This document shows positions 47,467 through 56,044 of a stretch of 64,000 nucleotides of DNA, one piece after another (within the stretch, counting starts at the first letter, position 1; each line of letters begins with the position of its first letter). Under the pieces are notes generated by a model. The model saw only the letters and a program-made list of their open reading frames with translations. It did no database searches and had not been told where the DNA came from. Source of the stretch: Microcella pacifica (lineage in GTDB: Bacteria; Actinomycetota; Actinomycetes; Actinomycetales; Microbacteriaceae); assembly GCF_009371975.2 (NCBI RefSeq), contig NZ_VIKT02000006.1, positions 70,422 to 134,421 of the forward strand, written 5' to 3'. The translations under genes and the position numbers were made by a program.

Positions 47467-48371
47467 GCGCTCGACCCGGAGCCGCGCTGCTGAGCCAGCT
47501 GGTCGACGAAGGCGCGAGCATCCCGCGGCGTTCCGCTCCAGCCGAGTGCCCGCGCCACCCGCAGCAGCTGCGGGGGTTCGACGGCCGCGGCCTCGAGCGC
47601 GGCGACGTCGGCGAAGACCTCCTCGGCCGGGCCGTCGGCGCGCACCTCGCCCTGCGCCATGACGACGACGCGGTCGAAGTTCTCGATGCAGAAGTCCATG
47701 TCGTGCGTGATCGCGACGACCGTGCGGCCCTGCGCGATGAGGGAGCCGACGATGGCGGCGATGAGCTGCACGCCCGCGTCGTCCTGACCGGTGGTCGGCT
47801 CGTCGAGCACGACGATGGGCGTCTGCATGGCGAGCACCGCGGCGATCGCGATGCGCTTGCGCTCGCTCAGCGACAGGTGGTGGGGGTGCACGTCGGCCTC
47901 GTGCGCGAGACCCACGGCCTCGAGCGCGTCGGAGACAGCCCGCTGCGCGCGCTCCTCGTCGAACCCGAGGTTCTTGGGGCCGAAGCCCACGTCGGTCGCG
48001 ACCGTGCGGGCGAAGATCTGCTCGTCGGGGTTCTGGAAGACGTAGCCCACGCGGTGCGCGAGCTCGGCGATCGACTTCTCCGTCGTCGACCAGTCGCCGA
48101 TGCGCACCTCGCCCTCCGTCGGCCGCACCATGCCGTTGAGGTGGCGCACGAGGGTCGTCTTGCCTGCGCCGTTTTGGCCGACGATGGCGACGCGTTCGCC
48201 GGGGGCGACGTCGAGGTCGACGCCCTGCAGCGCCGTGACGCCGGAGGGGTAGGTGTGCACGAGCCCGCGCACGCTGATCGCGATGTCGCCGGCTGACGAT
48301 GCATCCGCCGCAGCGCCGGCTGCCGCGCCTGCCGCCGCGCCCGCCGATTCCGCGTGCCCGCTCTCGCTCAC
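47463..48371 (-). CDS. ECF transporter ATPase 2
   Basis: 302 residues. Alanine-rich N-terminal tail of about 28 residues, then an ABC ATPase: Walker A VGQNGAGKTT near 65, Q loop QNPDEQIFA near 113 (the NPD-EQIF form is typical of ECF ATPases), a deviant signature LSLSERKRIAI near 167 in place of LSGGQ, Walker B IVVLDEPTTG and switch ITHD near 225. In a heterodimer the partner's complete signature serves one ATP site. Overlaps both neighbours by 4 nt. Confidence 0.92.
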   Translation of the reverse strand: MSESGHAESAGAAAGAAAGAAADASSAGDIAISVRGLVHTYPSGVTALQGVDLDVAPGERVAIVGQNGAGKTTLVRHLNGMVRPTEGEVRIGDWSTTEKSIAELAHRVGYVFQNPDEQIFARTVATDVGFGPKNLGFDEERAQRAVSDALEAVGLAHEADVHPHHLSLSERKRIAIAAVLAMQTPIVVLDEPTTGQDDAGVQLIAAIVGSLIAQGRTVVAITHDMDFCIENFDRVVVMAQGEVRADGPAEEVFADVAALEAAAVEPPQLLRVARALGWSGTPRDARAFVDQLAQQRGSGSSA

Positions 48372-49276
48372 GACGCCGCTCCCGTCTGCGTCGAGAACGC
48401 CTCGACGGCATCATCGACCCCGATCGGCAGGGCGCGCTCGACGGGCAGCAGCCCGCGCTCGCGTGCGAGTCTCGCCGCTGTCGTGACGCGCGTCTCGCCG
48501 ACCCCCCAGCTCGTGAGCCGGTCGTCGGCGAGCACCGCGCCGGGGGTGCCGTGCTGCACGATGAGCCCGCCGGCGAGCACGGCGATCGAGTCGCAGTGCT
48601 CGTGCAGCAGCTCGGTCTTGTGCTCGATGATGACGACGGTCGTGCCGCCGTCGCTCAGGGTGCTCAGCACGTCGTAGACGAGGCGCGTGCCGGCCGGGTC
48701 GAGCTGCGAGGTCGGCTCGTCCATGACGAGCACGGGCGGCTGCATGATGACCATCGAAGCGATCGCGACGAGCTGCATCTGCCCGCCCGAGAGCGCGTAC
48801 GGCGAGCGGTCGAGCAGCGGCTCCAGGCGCAGGCGCGCGGCCACCTCGTCGACGCGGCGCTCCATCTCGTCGCGCGGCACCGAGCGGTTCTCGAGCCCGA
48901 ACGCGAGCTCCTCGCGCACGGTGAAGCGTGCGCCCGAGATCTGGTTGAACGGGTTCTGCGTCACGAGCCCCACGGCCGCCGCCGCTTCGGAGAGCGTTCC
49001 CTCGGCGAGCACACGGCCGGCGACGCTCGCGGCGCCCCGGTACGTGCCGCCCTCGTTGAGCGGGATGAACCCGGCGATCGTCTTCGCCAGGGTCGTCTTG
49101 CCCGCCCCGGATGCGCCGACGATGCCCGTCACTGTTCCGGCATCGATGCGCAGGTCGAGGTTCGCGAGCGTGAAGCGCTCGGCATCCTCGTAGGCGAAGC
49201 CGACGCCGCTCAGCTCGATCATGGGCGCATTCGCATTCGCCATCGTCGCCTCCTTAACGCTCTCGCGCTCGGTCAC
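48368..49276 (-). CDS. ECF transporter ATPase 1
   Basis: 302 residues. Walker A VGASGAGKTT near 55, Q loop QNPFNQISG near 107, complete signature LSGGQMQLVAI near 163, Walker B VLVMDEPTSQLD near 185 and the switch histidine in IIEHKTE near 218. The GTG at 49276 overlaps the T-component stop by 4 nt; ATG 49243 (MANANAP) is an alternative start with little lost. Forms the energising heterodimer with ATPase 2. Confidence 0.92.
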   Translation of the reverse strand: MTERESVKEATMANANAPMIELSGVGFAYEDAERFTLANLDLRIDAGTVTGIVGASGAGKTTLAKTIAGFIPLNEGGTYRGAASVAGRVLAEGTLSEAAAAVGLVTQNPFNQISGARFTVREELAFGLENRSVPRDEMERRVDEVAARLRLEPLLDRSPYALSGGQMQLVAIASMVIMQPPVLVMDEPTSQLDPAGTRLVYDVLSTLSDGGTTVVIIEHKTELLHEHCDSIAVLAGGLIVQHGTPGAVLADDRLTSWGVGETRVTTAARLARERGLLPVERALPIGVDDAVEAFSTQTGAAS

Positions 49277-50055
49277 GCGATCACCCCCACGACGACGAGC
49301 ACGACCACGGCGATCGCACTGAGGAACATCAGCCAGCGAGCCACGCGCTCGCCGACCGGGTCGGGCACGATGATGAGGCTCGTCGGCTTCGGCGTCGCGC
49401 CGAACGCGCGCGCCTCCATGGCCGTCGACCGTTCGTCGACGTCGGTGATCATGCCCAGAATGAGGGGCCCCAGCAGGGGCAGCAGGGCGCGCGCCCGCTT
49501 GAGGGGGCTGCCGACGATCGCGAGACCCCTGGCCTGCTGGGCGAGCAGGATGCTCTGCGCACGCGCCTGGAAGGCCGGAATGATCTGCAGGCTCGCGCTG
49601 ATCACGTACGCGATCTTGGGGCTCATGCCCACCTGCGTGAGGGCGCTCATGAGGCGGGCCGGGTCAGTCGTGAGCACGAAGACGAGCGAGCCGAGCACGA
49701 GGGCCGTGAGGCGCGAGCCGATGGTGATCGCGAACAGCAGCCCCTCGGTGGTGAGCTGGGCGAGGCCCCACTCCCACAGCACCGTGGAGCCGTCCGGGTA
49801 GAACAGGCCCTGGATGAGGAACAGCACCACCAGGAGCGGCAGAAGAAGAATGAGGAACAGGCGCAGCAGCCTGCCGCCGACTCGACCGAGTACGGCGGCA
49901 GGCACGATGACGACGGCGACGATCCCCAGGGGAATCCACCAGTGCGGCACCGCGAAGACCGCGAGGATGATCGAGAGCAGAGCCACGAGCTTCGTCACGG
50001 GGTTCAGGCGGTGCAGAGCAGAGGTGCGCTCCAGGTAGAGGGTCGTCGTCGTCAT
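49273..50055 (-). CDS. ECF transporter T component
   Basis: 260 residues with about six hydrophobic segments. The N-terminal LYLERTSALHRLNPVTKLVALL and the coupling-helix motifs with Ala-Arg-Gly (AQSILLAQQARGLAIVGSPLKRARALLPLL, two such helices near 160-190 and ERSTAMEARAFG near 210) are the EcfT hallmarks. It joins the ATPases to the S component at 50113, which lies 57 nt upstream. Confidence 0.93.
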   Translation of the reverse strand: MTTTTLYLERTSALHRLNPVTKLVALLSIILAVFAVPHWWIPLGIVAVVIVPAAVLGRVGGRLLRLFLILLLPLLVVLFLIQGLFYPDGSTVLWEWGLAQLTTEGLLFAITIGSRLTALVLGSLVFVLTTDPARLMSALTQVGMSPKIAYVISASLQIIPAFQARAQSILLAQQARGLAIVGSPLKRARALLPLLGPLILGMITDVDERSTAMEARAFGATPKPTSLIIVPDPVGERVARWLMFLSAIAVVVLVVVGVIA

Positions 50056-50112
50056 CGCTTCGTGCTGTCCTGTCTGGTTATCCCGAAGGGGTCGAGGCCG
50101 CCGGTGGGCGGC

Positions 50113-50946
50113 TCAGGCCTTCGGTGCGGCCGGCTCGGCGGGGGCGACCGGGGTCACCTTGCCGAACACGTTGTACTGCCGCACGAACGGGAACCTGCTG
50201 CGCAACCTGCCCGGCAGGGCGAACAGGATCAGCACGACGACCGTGAACGTGATCGTCTTGTCGAGCGGGTCGCTCAGCAGACCCTGCAGCGTCGTCGAGG
50301 CGAGCAGCGAGTTGCCGAACGCCTGGAACGCCGCCACGAGAGCACCCGTGCCGCCGCTCGTCGCACCACCGAAGATGAACGCCGCGATGGGAGCCGAGAC
50401 GAGCGCCGCGACGATGCCCGTCACGAAGCCCGCGACCGGCGCGAGGTAGAACCGGCGGAACATGCCGAGTCGAGCCGCGTAGCCCGCGAGCACACCGATG
50501 ACGACCGCGGTCACCGCGAAGGGCAGCGCGATCGGTCCGATGGTGAGACCCCAGATGACGTTCGTCAGCGCACCCGTGACCGCGCCGGCGGCGGGGCCGG
50601 CGAGCACGCCTACGAGCACCGTGCCGATCGAGTCGAGGTACACCGGCAGGCCGAGGGTCGCCGCGAGCTGACCGACCGCGATGTTGATGACGATCGCGAT
50701 GGGGATGAGGCTCAGGGTCGCCGTCGGCAGTCGGTGGATCGCCCCGACCGCGATGAGCGCGGCTCCGATGAGGTACCCGGCCAGCGCGATGAGCGCCGAG
50801 GTGCCGAGACCGCCCTCGGCCAGCTCGGTCGGCTGGGCGAGGATGAGGTAGAGGTACGTCGCCACGATGACGGCGGCCCCCAACCCGACGAAAATACGGT
50901 TGCGCGTGCGGTTGGGATCAACCGCTGCGCTGGTGGTGCTGCTCAT
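50113..50946 (-). CDS. ECF transporter substrate-binding (S) component, nucleoside-related (predicted)
   Basis: 277 residues, longer than most S components, with about seven membrane segments and a glycine/alanine-rich pattern (VLVGVLAGPAAGAVTGALTNVIWG near 125). It fits the ECF S family by hydrophobic layout and by its position directly before EcfT, EcfA and EcfA'. ATG 50946 is preceded by AGGAGGC about 5 nt upstream. Its upstream neighbour is a nucleoside hydrolase, so the ligand is probably a nucleoside or modified nucleoside. Exact subfamily not recognised. Confidence 0.8.
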   Translation of the reverse strand: MSSTTSAAVDPNRTRNRIFVGLGAAVIVATYLYLILAQPTELAEGGLGTSALIALAGYLIGAALIAVGAIHRLPTATLSLIPIAIVINIAVGQLAATLGLPVYLDSIGTVLVGVLAGPAAGAVTGALTNVIWGLTIGPIALPFAVTAVVIGVLAGYAARLGMFRRFYLAPVAGFVTGIVAALVSAPIAAFIFGGATSGGTGALVAAFQAFGNSLLASTTLQGLLSDPLDKTITFTVVVLILFALPGRLRSRFPFVRQYNVFGKVTPVAPAEPAAPKA

Positions 50947-51016
50947 GAATGCCTCCTTGCACTCGATGACGTGCGGCGCCATGCCGCGGGGGTGGAAAGG
51001 GTGACGGGCGTGGGCC

Positions 51017-52153
51017 TCACGGCTGCCGCTCACCACCCTCCTCCGCCTCGCCGACGCGCGTCGCCAGGGCGGAGACGCGCTCGATGAGGTGGTCGAAGAA
51101 CGCCGCGGGGTCGGTGTCGACCACGATCGCGGCGTTGGGGTCGCGGCCCCACAGGCCCGCGAAGTCGGCGATGGTCTGGCCTCGCGCGAGGGTGCCCCCG
51201 AGCTCGACGTCGACGGTCGCTGCGCGCAGGGTCGCGAGCTCGGGGTGCAGGGCGACGGCGGCGGCGAACGGGTCGTGCATGTGGGCGAGCCAGCCCTGGT
51301 CATGGGTCACGTGGAATTCGAAGTAGAACCGCACCGCGTCGGTGAGGTGCCGCAGCACGGGGTTGCGGGCGCGAGACCGGGAACCGAAGGCGCTGTCGGG
51401 CGTGAGCGCAGCATCCTCATCACCGATCTGGTCGGCGATGCGACGCAGATGCTCCGGCTTCATCTCGATGCGTTCGGTCACGTCGAGCGCGCACACGATG
51501 GGGCGGCGGTCGGCGGGCAGGCCGCTGAACGCGTCGAACACCATCTTCGCGCTCTCGGGGTCGACGGCGATGTTCCACTCGCTCACGGGCGTCGTGTTGC
51601 CGGAGTGGTGGAAGGCGCCGCCCATGATCACGAGGCGCTTAAGCAGGCGGGGCAGCTCCGGCTCGAGGCGCAGGGCGAGCGCGAGGTTCGTGAGCGGGCC
51701 GGTCACGAGGCCGACCACCTCACCGGGATGCGCCCGGGCCGTCTCGATCCACACCTCGGTGGCGTGGCGCTCGCTGATCGTGCGCGTCGGCGCGGGCAGC
51801 TCGGCATAGCCGATGCCCTGCGGGCCGTGGGTCTCCTCCGTCGTCATGAGCGGGGCGAGCACGGGCACTTCGCTGCCGAGGGCCACTTCGATCTCGGGCG
51901 CGTCGCACAGGTCGAGCCACGCGAGGTTGTTGATCGCCACCTGTCGGGCGGGCACGTTGCCGGCCGTGCACGTGATGCCGAGGATCTCGGCTTCGGGGCT
52001 CGCGAGCAGGTAGAGCAGGGCGAGCGAGTCGTCGATGCCCGTGTCGACGTCGACGAGCAGAGGGACGGTGGGGCTGGTCGGGAGGGGGGTGCTCGGCGCG
52101 GCGGGGGTGGTGCTCGGCACGGTGCTGGGAGGCACGGTGTGCGGTCCTTTCAT
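51017..52153 (-). CDS. Nucleoside hydrolase heading the ECF operon
   Basis: 378 residues, about 60 longer than the nucleoside hydrolase at 23695 because of a Pro/Thr/Ser-rich N-terminal tail (about 30 residues) and an insertion near 240. Calcium site VDVDTGIDDSLA near 34, VIMGGAFHHSGN near 178, SEWNIAVDPESA near 195 and HDPFAAAVAL near 290 keep the catalytic residues. It would split an imported nucleoside into ribose and base. No signal peptide is apparent, so it acts inside the cell. It is only distantly like the other hydrolase of the window. Start ATG 52153 has TACGGT 8 nt upstream. Confidence 0.9.
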   Translation of the reverse strand: MKGPHTVPPSTVPSTTPAAPSTPLPTSPTVPLLVDVDTGIDDSLALLYLLASPEAEILGITCTAGNVPARQVAINNLAWLDLCDAPEIEVALGSEVPVLAPLMTTEETHGPQGIGYAELPAPTRTISERHATEVWIETARAHPGEVVGLVTGPLTNLALALRLEPELPRLLKRLVIMGGAFHHSGNTTPVSEWNIAVDPESAKMVFDAFSGLPADRRPIVCALDVTERIEMKPEHLRRIADQIGDEDAALTPDSAFGSRSRARNPVLRHLTDAVRFYFEFHVTHDQGWLAHMHDPFAAAVALHPELATLRAATVDVELGGTLARGQTIADFAGLWGRDPNAAIVVDTDPAAFFDHLIERVSALATRVGEAEEGGERQP

Positions 52154-52481
52154 CGTCGGCGACCGTAAGCGGGGTCGCGGACGATGCTCGACGCGACCTG
52201 ACGGTTCACCGTGCTGGTCAGCGGGCCGTGCCGGAGCCGTCTGGCTCGGTTGCGGTGCCCGTTGAGGCGGTGAGGGGAGGGTCTCGGCGGCGCGAACCGG
52301 TGGTGTGTGTCGCGCGGCGTTGACCTATCCAGTCAAGGAAGCGGCTCCTGTTCGTCGATGAACTCTCGAGGTTCGCACGCGGTCGTGGTCGACGCGGCGG
52401 GCCCTCGTGCGGGTAACCATAGCGCCGCCCCGGGGTCGTGTCCAGCGTTCGCTCAGGGTGCGGCGCGCCTAGGCTCGCAGC
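52154..52481. promoter_or_regulatory. Divergent control region between the ECF operon and birA
   Basis: 328 nt without a gene. For birA (plus) TAGGCT at 52470-52475 lies 6 nt before ATG 52482. For the ECF operon (minus) two candidates exist: TACGGT at 52162-52167, 8 nt before ATG 52153, and a better sigma-70-like pair TGGACA (52439-52444), a 17-nt spacer and TATGGT (52416-52421), which would give a leader of about 255 nt. TTGAC-N7-GTCAA (52320-52336) is a possible operator inside that leader. I recognise no riboswitch consensus in it. Confidence 0.5.
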
Positions 52482-53423
52482 ATGCATCTTCCGCTCAGTG
52501 CACGCGTGTGCGACGAGGTGGGGGTCGCCCTCATCTGGCGGGAGGCGAGTGCTTCCACGAACAGCGACCTGGTCTCGCGGGCCGCGCGAGTCGCCTCCGA
52601 ACTGCGGGATGCACGGCTCGCCGAGCACGCGACCGCCGATTCCGGGCCGCCGCCGACGGCGCTCGCCGACCTCACCGTCCTCGCGACCGACACGCAGACC
52701 GCCGGGCGTGGTCGGCTCGACCGCGCGTGGTCGACGCCGCCAGGGACGGCGCTCGCCGTGTCGGTCTTCCTCGCCCACGAGCCGAGCGGGGCGCCCGAGC
52801 TCGTAGGCTCCGCGTCCTCGGCACGTGACCCGGCCGCGGCACTCCCACGCGCGACGCTCGACCCGCGCCGTCTCGGCTGGGTGCCCCTGCTCGCCGGGGT
52901 CGCGATGGTGCGCGCGGTGCGCAGTCTCGGTGTGACCGGGGGCGGACTGAAGTGGCCCAACGACGTGCTCGTCGACGGACGCAAGCTGTGCGGCATCCTC
53001 ACCGAGCTCACCCCGACCGGCGTCGTCGTCGGAGCGGGGCTCAACGTGTCGATGACGGCGCAGCAGCTGCCGGTCCCCACGGCGACGTCGCTCGTCATCG
53101 AGGGCGTGCCCGAGCACGGTGAGTCGGTTGATGGAGAGGTTGCGTCCCTGCTGGACCGTGCCCTCGCGGCCTACCTGCGCGAGCTCGTGCAGCTCGTGGG
53201 TCGCTGGCGTGAGGCGGAGCATCCCGCTGATCTTCGCCCCCTCGTCGAGCAGCACCTGCAGACGCTCGAGTTGGCCGTGCGCGTCGACCTGCCCGGCCAG
53301 CCGCCGCTGCGCGGGGTGGCGGTCGGGCTCGACGACGACGGCCGATTGCTCGTGCGCGAGACCGCGACCTCGGGCGTCGTCGCCGTGGCGGCTGGCGACG
53401 TGACGCACCTGCGATATGAATAG
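52482..53423 (+). CDS. birA: Biotin-[acetyl-CoA-carboxylase] ligase
   Basis: 313 residues. The ligase core has TAGRGRLDRAW at 73-83 (adenylate-binding GRGR at 75-78), the catalytic lysine Lys157 in LKWPNDVLVDG, and GILTE plus VVGAGLNVS following. The C-terminal SH3-like domain is present (GVAVGLDDDGRLLV near 280). No N-terminal helix-turn-helix, so it is a plain ligase without repressor function. It attaches biotin to the AccA3 lysine. An unusual alanine-rich insertion (about 105-130) precedes the core helix. Its stop is 3 nt before the PH-domain gene. Confidence 0.93.
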   Translation: MHLPLSARVCDEVGVALIWREASASTNSDLVSRAARVASELRDARLAEHATADSGPPPTALADLTVLATDTQTAGRGRLDRAWSTPPGTALAVSVFLAHEPSGAPELVGSASSARDPAAALPRATLDPRRLGWVPLLAGVAMVRAVRSLGVTGGGLKWPNDVLVDGRKLCGILTELTPTGVVVGAGLNVSMTAQQLPVPTATSLVIEGVPEHGESVDGEVASLLDRALAAYLRELVQLVGRWREAEHPADLRPLVEQHLQTLELAVRVDLPGQPPLRGVAVGLDDDGRLLVRETATSGVVAVAAGDVTHLRYE

Positions 53424-53426
53424 AGC

Positions 53427-53984
53427 ATGACCGAGCCGGGGCGTGAGCAGGGGCGCGAGCCGGGGCGTGAGCCCGAGCGCGTCGTGGCGCGGTTCCGCCC
53501 GCACGCGCGCGTGCTCGTGCTGCCGTCGATCGTGCTCATCGGCGCCGTCGGCGCGGCCACCTACGGCGCGCTCGTGCTCGAGGAGCTCTGGCAGCGTCTC
53601 GCAGTCGCCGGGGCCGGCCTGCTCGCGATCGTGCTGCTGTGGATGCTGCCGCTCGTTCGCTGGCTGGGCACCCACTATGTCGTCACGACGCGCCGTATCG
53701 CCCTGCGCGGCGGGCTCGCGGTGCGCCTGCGGCAGGAGCTGCTGCACTCGCGCGGATACGACGTCTCGGTACGGCAGTCGGGTCTGCAGCGCATGTTCCG
53801 CTCGGGTGACGTGCTCATCAACACGGGCCTCGAACGCCCGGTGATCATGCGGGACGTCCCGCGCGCCGACCTGGTGCAGGATGCTCTGAGCGAGCTCATG
53901 GAGGCGAGTACCTCCTCGATCGCGACCGTGCGACGCACGACGGCGGCGCAACCCGTTCTGCGGCGCTCCCGCGAGGGCCGCTGA
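53427..53984 (+). CDS. Membrane protein with bacterial PH (bPH2) domain
   Basis: 185 residues. A charged N-terminus (GRE repeats, residues 4-18) is followed by two membrane segments (about 30-75) and a bPH2/YdbT-like domain: HYVVTTRRIALRGGL near 85, ELLHSRGYDVSVRQSGLQRMF and DVLINTG near 125. Function unknown. The same kind of gene follows birA in M. tuberculosis (Rv3278c). The start lies 3 nt after the birA stop, with TATGAA 6 nt upstream. Confidence 0.85.
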   Translation: MTEPGREQGREPGREPERVVARFRPHARVLVLPSIVLIGAVGAATYGALVLEELWQRLAVAGAGLLAIVLLWMLPLVRWLGTHYVVTTRRIALRGGLAVRLRQELLHSRGYDVSVRQSGLQRMFRSGDVLINTGLERPVIMRDVPRADLVQDALSELMEASTSSIATVRRTTAAQPVLRRSREGR

Positions 53985-54046
53985 CGGGTCGCGCCCTTCG
54001 TTACGCCACGGCCTCCGCCTCCGCACGCGCCTTCCCCTTCCCCGCC

Positions 54047-54074
54047 GCCCCGCCCCGCCCCGCCCCGCCCCGCC
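54047..54074. repeat. GCCCC pentanucleotide tandem repeat
   Basis: Five perfect GCCCC units (54047-54071) plus a partial one in a C/T-rich, A-poor gap of 190 nt (53985-54174) between the PH-domain gene and ugd. The rest of the gap holds only CCTCCGC-type low-complexity sequence. The repeat is a likely slippage site. Confidence 0.85.
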
Positions 54075-54162
54075 TTCCCTTCTTCGCCGCCCCGCCTCCG
54101 CTCCGCCTCCGCACGGTCGCCCGCGTGTCGCCGGCTGTTCGCCCGCGCGTCGACTGCGCCAG

Positions 54163-54168
54163 TAGAGT
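54163..54168 (+). promoter_or_regulatory. -10 box of ugd (leaderless)
   Basis: TAGAGT lies 6 nt upstream of GTG 54175. Confidence 0.55.
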
Positions 54169-54174
54169 CGTCGG

Positions 54175-55470
54175 GTGCGAATTTCAGTCATCGGATGCGG
54201 ATACTTGGGCGCGGTTCACGCCGCCTGCATGGCCGAGCTCGGCCACGAAGTCGTCGGAATCGACGTCGATGAGAGCAAGATCGAGAACCTGTCGGCGGGG
54301 CGTGCTCCGTTCTTCGAACCGGGTCTCGGCGACCTGCTGTCGCCCGACAATGCGCGCCTGCGGTTCACGACCGACATCGCTGCCGCTGAGCATGCGCGCG
54401 TGCACTTCATCGCGGTCGGCACGCCCCAGGTCGCGGGCGGCGTCGCGGCAGACCTGACCTACGTCAACGCGGCGGTCGAGGCCCTTCTGCCGCACATCGG
54501 CCCCGGGCACCTCGTCGTCGGCAAGTCCACGGTGCCCGTCGGCACTGCCGCTCGGCTCGCGGAGCTCGTCGCGCCGACCGGGGCGAGCCTCGCGTGGAAC
54601 CCCGAGTTCCTGCGCGAGGGTTTCGCGGTCTCCGACACGTTGTCCCCCGACCGTCTCGTCTACGGCGTCGACAACCGCGACGACCGTGCGGCCGAGGTGC
54701 TCGACGAGATCTACAAGCGCCCGCTCGAGGCGGGAACGCCGCGCATCGTCACCGACTACGCGACCGCTGAGCTCGTGAAGGTCTCGGCGAACGCGTTCCT
54801 CGCCACGAAGATCTCGTTCATCAACGCGATGGCGGAGATCGCCGAGGTCACGGGTGCGGATGTCACGACTCTCGCCGACGCGATCGGTTACGACGCCCGC
54901 ATCGGTCGCCGCTTCCTCAACGCCGGGGTCGGCTTCGGCGGCGGTTGCCTTCCGAAGGACATCCGCGCGTTCCAGGCTCGCGCCGAGGAGCTCGGCGTCG
55001 GCCACTCGCTCGCCTTCCTCGCCGACGTCGACGACGTGAACCTGCGCCGCCGTCAGCGCGTCGTCGACCTCGTCACCGAGAACTTGGGGGGCGACCTCAC
55101 GGGCAAGGCGGTCACCGTGCTCGGCTTGGCGTTCAAGCCCGAGTCGGACGATGTGCGCGACTCGCCCGCCCTGGATGTCGCGCAACGGCTGGCCGATGCG
55201 GGCGCGATCGTGCGCGCGACCGACCCGGAGGCGATCGAGACGGCACGTCGCATTCGCCCGCATCTCGACTACGTGGAGAGCATCCAGGAGGCGATCTCAG
55301 GTGCGGACGCCGTCGTTGTCGTGACTGAGTGGCACCAGTTCCGTGAGCTCGACCCGGCCGAGGTCGCGGGTTGGGCGCGCGGGCGCGTCGTCGTGGATGG
55401 CCGCAACTGCTTGGACGCGTCGGACTGGCGCTCGGCAGGCTGGACCTACGCCGGTCTCGGCCGCCCCTAG
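54175..55470 (+). CDS. ugd: UDP-glucose 6-dehydrogenase
   Basis: 431 residues of the UDP-glucose/GDP-mannose dehydrogenase family. N-terminal NAD motif ISVIGCGYLG at 3-12, the substrate loop WNPEFLREGFAV near 142, the catalytic Cys258 in GFGGGCLPKD, and the C-terminal GLAFKPESDDVRDSPA near 320. It oxidises UDP-glucose to UDP-glucuronate with two NAD for cell-envelope sugars. The GTG start is set by the -10 spacing and by the Rossmann motif at once downstream. Confidence 0.94.
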   Translation: MRISVIGCGYLGAVHAACMAELGHEVVGIDVDESKIENLSAGRAPFFEPGLGDLLSPDNARLRFTTDIAAAEHARVHFIAVGTPQVAGGVAADLTYVNAAVEALLPHIGPGHLVVGKSTVPVGTAARLAELVAPTGASLAWNPEFLREGFAVSDTLSPDRLVYGVDNRDDRAAEVLDEIYKRPLEAGTPRIVTDYATAELVKVSANAFLATKISFINAMAEIAEVTGADVTTLADAIGYDARIGRRFLNAGVGFGGGCLPKDIRAFQARAEELGVGHSLAFLADVDDVNLRRRQRVVDLVTENLGGDLTGKAVTVLGLAFKPESDDVRDSPALDVAQRLADAGAIVRATDPEAIETARRIRPHLDYVESIQEAISGADAVVVVTEWHQFRELDPAEVAGWARGRVVVDGRNCLDASDWRSAGWTYAGLGRP

Positions 55471-55500
55471 CCCAGCCATCCCGGGCACGACCAACCGCGG

Positions 55501-55965
55501 CTAGGCGGTCTCCTGCTCGGGTGCCGCCGGACGGGGCACCGGGCGGCGCGGGTCGAACACCCACGTGCGGTAGAGCACGAAGCGGAAGGCGCTGCCGAGT
55601 GCGAGCCCGATGACGTTCGAGGCCATGTTGTCGGCCAGCAGGCTCGTGTAGCCGAGCACGTAGCGCGAGACGACGAGGCACCCGACGGCGATGAGCAGCC
55701 CTCCGACGCTCACGAGTGCGAATTCGAGGCTCTCGCGCATCGCGGGCCGGCGCCGTTCGAGGCGGAAGCTCCAGTAGCGACTGCCGATCCAGTTGACGGC
55801 GATCGCCACCGAGGTGGAGACGACTTTCGCGATGACGGGGCCTTCGGCGATGAGCTCGGGGCTGAGCACGGTAAGGCGCAGCAGGTTGAACAGCGCGATG
55901 TCGACGATGAGCCCGACGACGCCGACCGCCCCGAATCGGGCGAGTTGGCCCACCAGTATCGGCAT
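55501..55965 (-). CDS. GtrA-family membrane protein
   Basis: 154 residues with four membrane helices: FGAVGVVGLIVDIALFNLL near 12, a second near 45 with NWIGSRYWSF, a third near 85 and a fourth near 115. The FRFVLYRTWVF end is typical of GtrA (DPMS-like, polyprenyl-linked sugar flipping). The function in cell-wall glycan assembly is inferred from family. The same position next to purK is held by Rv3277 in M. tuberculosis. Convergent with ugd. Confidence 0.88.
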   Translation of the reverse strand: MPILVGQLARFGAVGVVGLIVDIALFNLLRLTVLSPELIAEGPVIAKVVSTSVAIAVNWIGSRYWSFRLERRRPAMRESLEFALVSVGGLLIAVGCLVVSRYVLGYTSLLADNMASNVIGLALGSAFRFVLYRTWVFDPRRPVPRPAAPEQETA

Positions 55966-56044
55966 CCGGTCTCGTTTCGTACGTCTGCGTGCTCGCGATC
56001 GGACAGAATGGGAGGCGAGCGAATTCGCAGTCTAGAGGAGTGCC

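Noticed and set aside
52154-52410. Riboswitch (TPP or cobalamin) before the ECF operon
   Set aside because: No recognisable consensus such as the TPP CUGAGA or the cobalamin box; a leader shorter than 10 nt is also possible.
54047-54074. GCCCC repeats as a regulatory element of ugd
   Set aside because: Likely only slippage in a low-complexity gap; the ugd promoter hexamer lies 90 nt downstream.
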